From Arsenicibacter sp965247375 (lineage in GTDB: Bacteria; Bacteroidota; Bacteroidia; Cytophagales; Spirosomataceae): 64,000 bases of DNA. The notes under the pieces are model-generated. The model did no database searches. It saw nothing but the letters and a program-made list of their open reading frames with translations, and was not told the DNA's origin. The stretch's first letter is position 1, and each line of letters begins with the position of its first letter. Location: assembly GCA_965247375.1 (NCBI GenBank), contig CBDFHU010000087.1, positions 8,597 to 72,596 on the forward strand, written 5' to 3'. Below are positions 61,245 through 64,000 of this stretch, piece after piece. Both the position numbers and the translations under genes were made by a program.

Positions 61245-62846
61245 ATGAAACAATCAATGTACAAACTTTTATTAATATTGGCAGCTGTTCATCTAACGGC
61301 AGGCGTAACAATTGCCCAGAATAATCTCCGTATTGTCAGCCCTGTACTGGCTACACCAGGTATGGATAATACAATGGTGGGCGTGGGCGCCGGCAATACC
61401 ACCATGACCGGCTGGTTTAATACCCTGATTGGCCGGCAGTCAGGAACAAATCTGACCACCGGAACCGGAAATACGGCGATAGGGTATGTATCTGCGTTAA
61501 GTATCACGACAGGAGGGTGGAATACGATGGTCGGTTATGCGGCAGGAAGCGTAATTACTGTGGGCGAAGGTAACGTGCTTATGGGTGGGTTTAGCGGCAG
61601 CAGGATAACATCCGGCAGAAATAATACGTTTCTCGGTTATTTTTCCGGTTATGATAATACCATCGGTGTGGCGAATACATTTGCCGGCAACCAGAGCGGC
61701 ACCAACAATACTACCGGATACAGCAATGTACTGATCGGTGAAAAAGCAGGTTATAGCAATACTACGGGCGATAATAACGTCATGGTCGGGGATTCGGCGG
61801 GATACACGGCGACAACCAGTGTCGGGAACACTATGATTGGCAGTAAGGCCGGTTACCGGAATATCACCGGGGGAAATTCATTTGTAGGCTATCAGGCCGG
61901 ATACAATACGATCACCGGGAATAACAATACATTTTTGGGGTATCAGGCCGGTTATCGTACCAACAGCAATTATGAAAACGCATACATGGGACATCAGGCC
62001 GGCTATAACCTGGATGGGGCCTATAATGTGATGCTGGGATCGAAAGCCGGGTTTGGCGGGACAGCGGGGGCTATGAATGCCGATAATGCGTTTATCGGTT
62101 ACCGGGCCGGTTATCTGATCACTACCGGCAGTAACAATGCGTTTATCGGTTCAGGTTCAGGAGCCGCTACCACTACCGGCGGCCAGAATGTATACATTGG
62201 CCATCAGGCGGGCGATGCCAACACAACCGGCTCCCGGAATACGATGCTGGGTGCTTCGGCTGATGTTACGGTGGCCGGACTGACGAATGCGGCTGCCATC
62301 GGCTACAACGCCCGGGTGGCAGTCAGCAACGCCATTGTTCTGGGAGATCCCGCGAATACCAGCCTGAATGTAGGTATCGGCACCGATTCGCCTCAATATC
62401 CGCTCGATGTCAGAGGTATTATCAACGTTCGCGGGGCGGGCGGAAAACTCAAATTCAGTTCGCTGTCAAATCCCCGCTACCGGCAGGGCTATACCGATCA
62501 GTTTCTGACTGTTGATGCTGAGGGAGAAACCGTTCTTGCCCGTTACCGGCTACAACCGGCAACCGCCAGCGAATGGGCCGACCATGTCTTTACGCCCGGC
62601 TACCGGCTGCGGCCGCTCACAGAGGTAGCCGAATATGTAAAAACCCGGAGGCACCTGCCGGGTATTCCGTCTGCGGCAACGATGGCGGCTGAAGGGATCG
62701 ATGCAACGCAGATGAGTGCGCGCCTCCTTGAGAAAATAGAAGAGCTTACCCTGTATATCATAGCGCAGAAACAGGATTACCAGCAGCAGATTGATGCACT
62801 GAAGGCCGAAAACCAAACGATTAAACGCCGGTTGCAGAAACGCTGA
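61245..62846 (+). CDS. YadA-head-like repeat surface protein with tail-fibre-type C terminus
   Basis: 533 residues from the ATG at 61245, which starts a signal peptide (YKLLLILAAVHLTAGVTIAQ). Residues about 30-380 are short repeats of the form N-T-F/M-x-G-x-x-A/S-G-Y/S (NTMVGVGAGN, NTFLGYFSGY, NAYMGHQAGY, NAFIGYRAGY), the pattern of left-handed beta-roll heads of trimeric adhesins. A segment GIGTDSPQYPLDVRG then leads to the C-terminal module ADHVFTPGYRLRPLTEVAEY, VKTRRHLPGIPSAATMAAEG and a terminal coiled coil (QQQIDALKAENQTIKRRL). That last module is typical of Bacteroidota secreted fibre proteins. It probably trimerises and adheres. Confidence 0.82.
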   Translation: MKQSMYKLLLILAAVHLTAGVTIAQNNLRIVSPVLATPGMDNTMVGVGAGNTTMTGWFNTLIGRQSGTNLTTGTGNTAIGYVSALSITTGGWNTMVGYAAGSVITVGEGNVLMGGFSGSRITSGRNNTFLGYFSGYDNTIGVANTFAGNQSGTNNTTGYSNVLIGEKAGYSNTTGDNNVMVGDSAGYTATTSVGNTMIGSKAGYRNITGGNSFVGYQAGYNTITGNNNTFLGYQAGYRTNSNYENAYMGHQAGYNLDGAYNVMLGSKAGFGGTAGAMNADNAFIGYRAGYLITTGSNNAFIGSGSGAATTTGGQNVYIGHQAGDANTTGSRNTMLGASADVTVAGLTNAAAIGYNARVAVSNAIVLGDPANTSLNVGIGTDSPQYPLDVRGIINVRGAGGKLKFSSLSNPRYRQGYTDQFLTVDAEGETVLARYRLQPATASEWADHVFTPGYRLRPLTEVAEYVKTRRHLPGIPSAATMAAEGIDATQMSARLLEKIEELTLYIIAQKQDYQQQIDALKAENQTIKRRLQKR

Positions 62847-62924
62847 CCTGGAGGGATGAGCCTGTAACCCGACAAACCAATTTACCGGTAATTCGGTTAT
62901 AGCCTTATCCCATTCGCGCAACGT

Positions 62925-63605
62925 ATGAAAATTCTGGTGGTTGAAGATGAACCCAAAACCCTCAATGCCATCCGGCAGGGGTTGGAGGAAAGTCAGTTTG
63001 AGGTCGATATTGCCTACGACGGTCTGATTGCCCGGCGGCTTGCCCTGAAAAATAATTATGCGCTGATTATTACCGATGTTATTCTGCCGGGCATTAATGG
63101 GTTTGAGCTGATTAAAGAGTTGAGGAGTAAAGGTTTAACCACACCCATTTTGCTGCTGACCGCTCTTGGTGAAACCGAAGATAAAATTATGGGATTCGAC
63201 GCCGGTGCCGATCAGTACCTCACGAAACCGTTTCAGTTTGCCGAACTGCTGGCCCGTGTCCGGTCACTGACCAAACGTAGTACGCAGGTGACCATGACGG
63301 CCCAGACCCTGAGCTACGCCGGGCTGGAAATGAATCTCGACGCCAAAACCGTTACCCGCGACGGCCAGCTGATCGACCTCACTGCCCGCGAATTTGCTCT
63401 GCTGGAATACCTCATGCGCAACCAGGGGCGGGTACTCTCCAAAATTGATATTGCCGAACAGGTCTGGGATCTGAATTTTGATACCGGCACTAACGTTGTA
63501 GAAGTCTACATCAATTACCTGCGCAAAAAACTGGACCGCGAATTTCCGACCAAACTGATTCATACCCAGTTTGGTATGGGCTATGTGTTAAAGACTGACG
63601 AATGA
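62925..63605 (+). CDS. OmpR/PhoB-family response regulator
   Basis: 226 residues. The receiver domain has the acidic pocket (Glu7, Asp8), phosphorylation site Asp51 (IITDVILPG), switch Thr79 and Lys101 (LTKPF). The C-terminal winged-helix domain spans about 128-222 (GLEMNLDAKTVTRDGQLIDL, LTAREFALLEYLMRNQGRVL, YINYLRKKLDREF). It is the DNA-binding half of a two-component system. Its TGA overlaps the ATG of the kinase gene by four bases, indicating translational coupling. Regulon unknown; it follows the adhesin gene by 78 bases. Confidence 0.95.
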   Translation: MKILVVEDEPKTLNAIRQGLEESQFEVDIAYDGLIARRLALKNNYALIITDVILPGINGFELIKELRSKGLTTPILLLTALGETEDKIMGFDAGADQYLTKPFQFAELLARVRSLTKRSTQVTMTAQTLSYAGLEMNLDAKTVTRDGQLIDLTAREFALLEYLMRNQGRVLSKIDIAEQVWDLNFDTGTNVVEVYINYLRKKLDREFPTKLIHTQFGMGYVLKTDE

Positions 63606-64000
63606 CGATCCGGACCCGGTTGACGCTGCGTTTTACGGGACTCGTGACGGCCATCGTCGCAGTGTCGTTTGCCTGTATTTACTGGTTTACAGCCTACTTC
63701 ATTACTTCCGATTTTAACCGGCGGCTCGAACGGAAAACAAAGCCTTACGGCACGGCCCTGGTTATGTTCGGGCGCGATCATGAGGCGCTGAAAAAGCTCA
63801 GTCTGCTCCATGCCGATCAGCTGCCAAGCCAGAAAATTACTATTTATGATAGCCAGAACACGCCGTTTTTTACCAATAACGATGGCCTTCGTTTAGGGGT
63901 GCCAGTGCGGGAAATCAACAAAATCCGGAAGCAGGTCCGGCGATTGTTCCGGTGGCGGTATTTTTACGTGGCTGCTGTGCGGTACGACACACCGTCGGGG
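63602..64000 (+). CDS. Sensor histidine kinase, N-terminal part (cut by window end)
   Basis: The frame from the ATG at 63602 stays open to the end of the window (133 codons). It begins MTIRTRLTLRFTGLVTAIVA, with a membrane helix at about 11-36. A periplasmic segment follows (FNRRLERKTKPYGTALVMFG, ITIYDSQNTPFFTNNDGLRL). HAMP, dimerisation and catalytic domains would lie beyond the window. The start overlaps the response-regulator stop, so the two are one operon. Histidine kinase is inferred from this order and the N-terminal architecture, not from catalytic motifs. Confidence 0.8.
   Translation, partial: MTIRTRLTLRFTGLVTAIVAVSFACIYWFTAYFITSDFNRRLERKTKPYGTALVMFGRDHEALKKLSLLHADQLPSQKITIYDSQNTPFFTNNDGLRLGVPVREINKIRKQVRRLFRWRYFYVAAVRYDTPSG

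Overview
The window looks like chromosome of a Bacteroidota bacterium, most likely a Cytophagales/Spirosomaceae (Spirosoma-like) relative. The grounds are two SusC/SusD pairs, a FecI/FecR-type regulator pair, many secreted glycoside hydrolases, twin-arginine Gfo/Idh/MocA oxidoreductases and the general scarcity of Shine-Dalgarno sequences. The taxon is an inference; no rRNA or tRNA gene was seen.

Layout. 1-1232 is the 3' part of a repeat-rich surface protein. 1306-14750 (minus) is a polysaccharide-utilisation locus: ECF sigma factor, FecR anti-sigma, STN-type SusC, SusD, GH92 alpha-mannosidase, a DUF1080/PA14 protein and a propeller protein with a haem c domain, closed by a strong bidirectional terminator. 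14948-29862 (plus) holds rhamnose mutarotase, a cell-wall amidase, a second SusC/SusD pair with a large DUF4450 enzyme, a TlpA-like lipoprotein, a Gfo/Idh/MocA oxidoreductase, a 24/27-bp tandem array next to a GH2-like gene that has lost its front, and an NTF2-like protein. 30097-36752 is a Crp/Fnr regulator, an orphan NAD-binding half-domain and an RND efflux operon. 37031-45461 returns to carbohydrate and housekeeping functions (Gfo/Idh/MocA, GH43, phosphoesterase-PQQ fusion, nucleoside hydrolase, DUF2254), with gene remnants at 43474-43753 and 46338-46475.

48651-56512 is the most unusual part. It is a visibly AT-rich array of single-gene cassettes, all on the minus strand and separated by four 130-135 bp imperfect palindromes that behave like integron attC sites. 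The outer core at the end of each cassette matches that cassette's own start (30 of 32 positions by hand count), which is the signature of excisable circular cassettes. Upstream of the array, in the same direction, are an attI-like hairpin and a tyrosine recombinase gene without the IntI-specific insertion. That gene is cut between its arm-binding and catalytic parts by an IS3 element with 7-bp flanking direct repeats; an IS30 element sits inside one cassette.

56755-64000 carries a coiled-coil membrane protein, a GH106-type enzyme, a YadA-head-repeat surface protein and a two-component system cut by the window end. Two dispersed intergenic palindrome families (GAGACGCAA...TTGCGTCTC and a CACGGAATG type) recur through the plus-strand half of the window.
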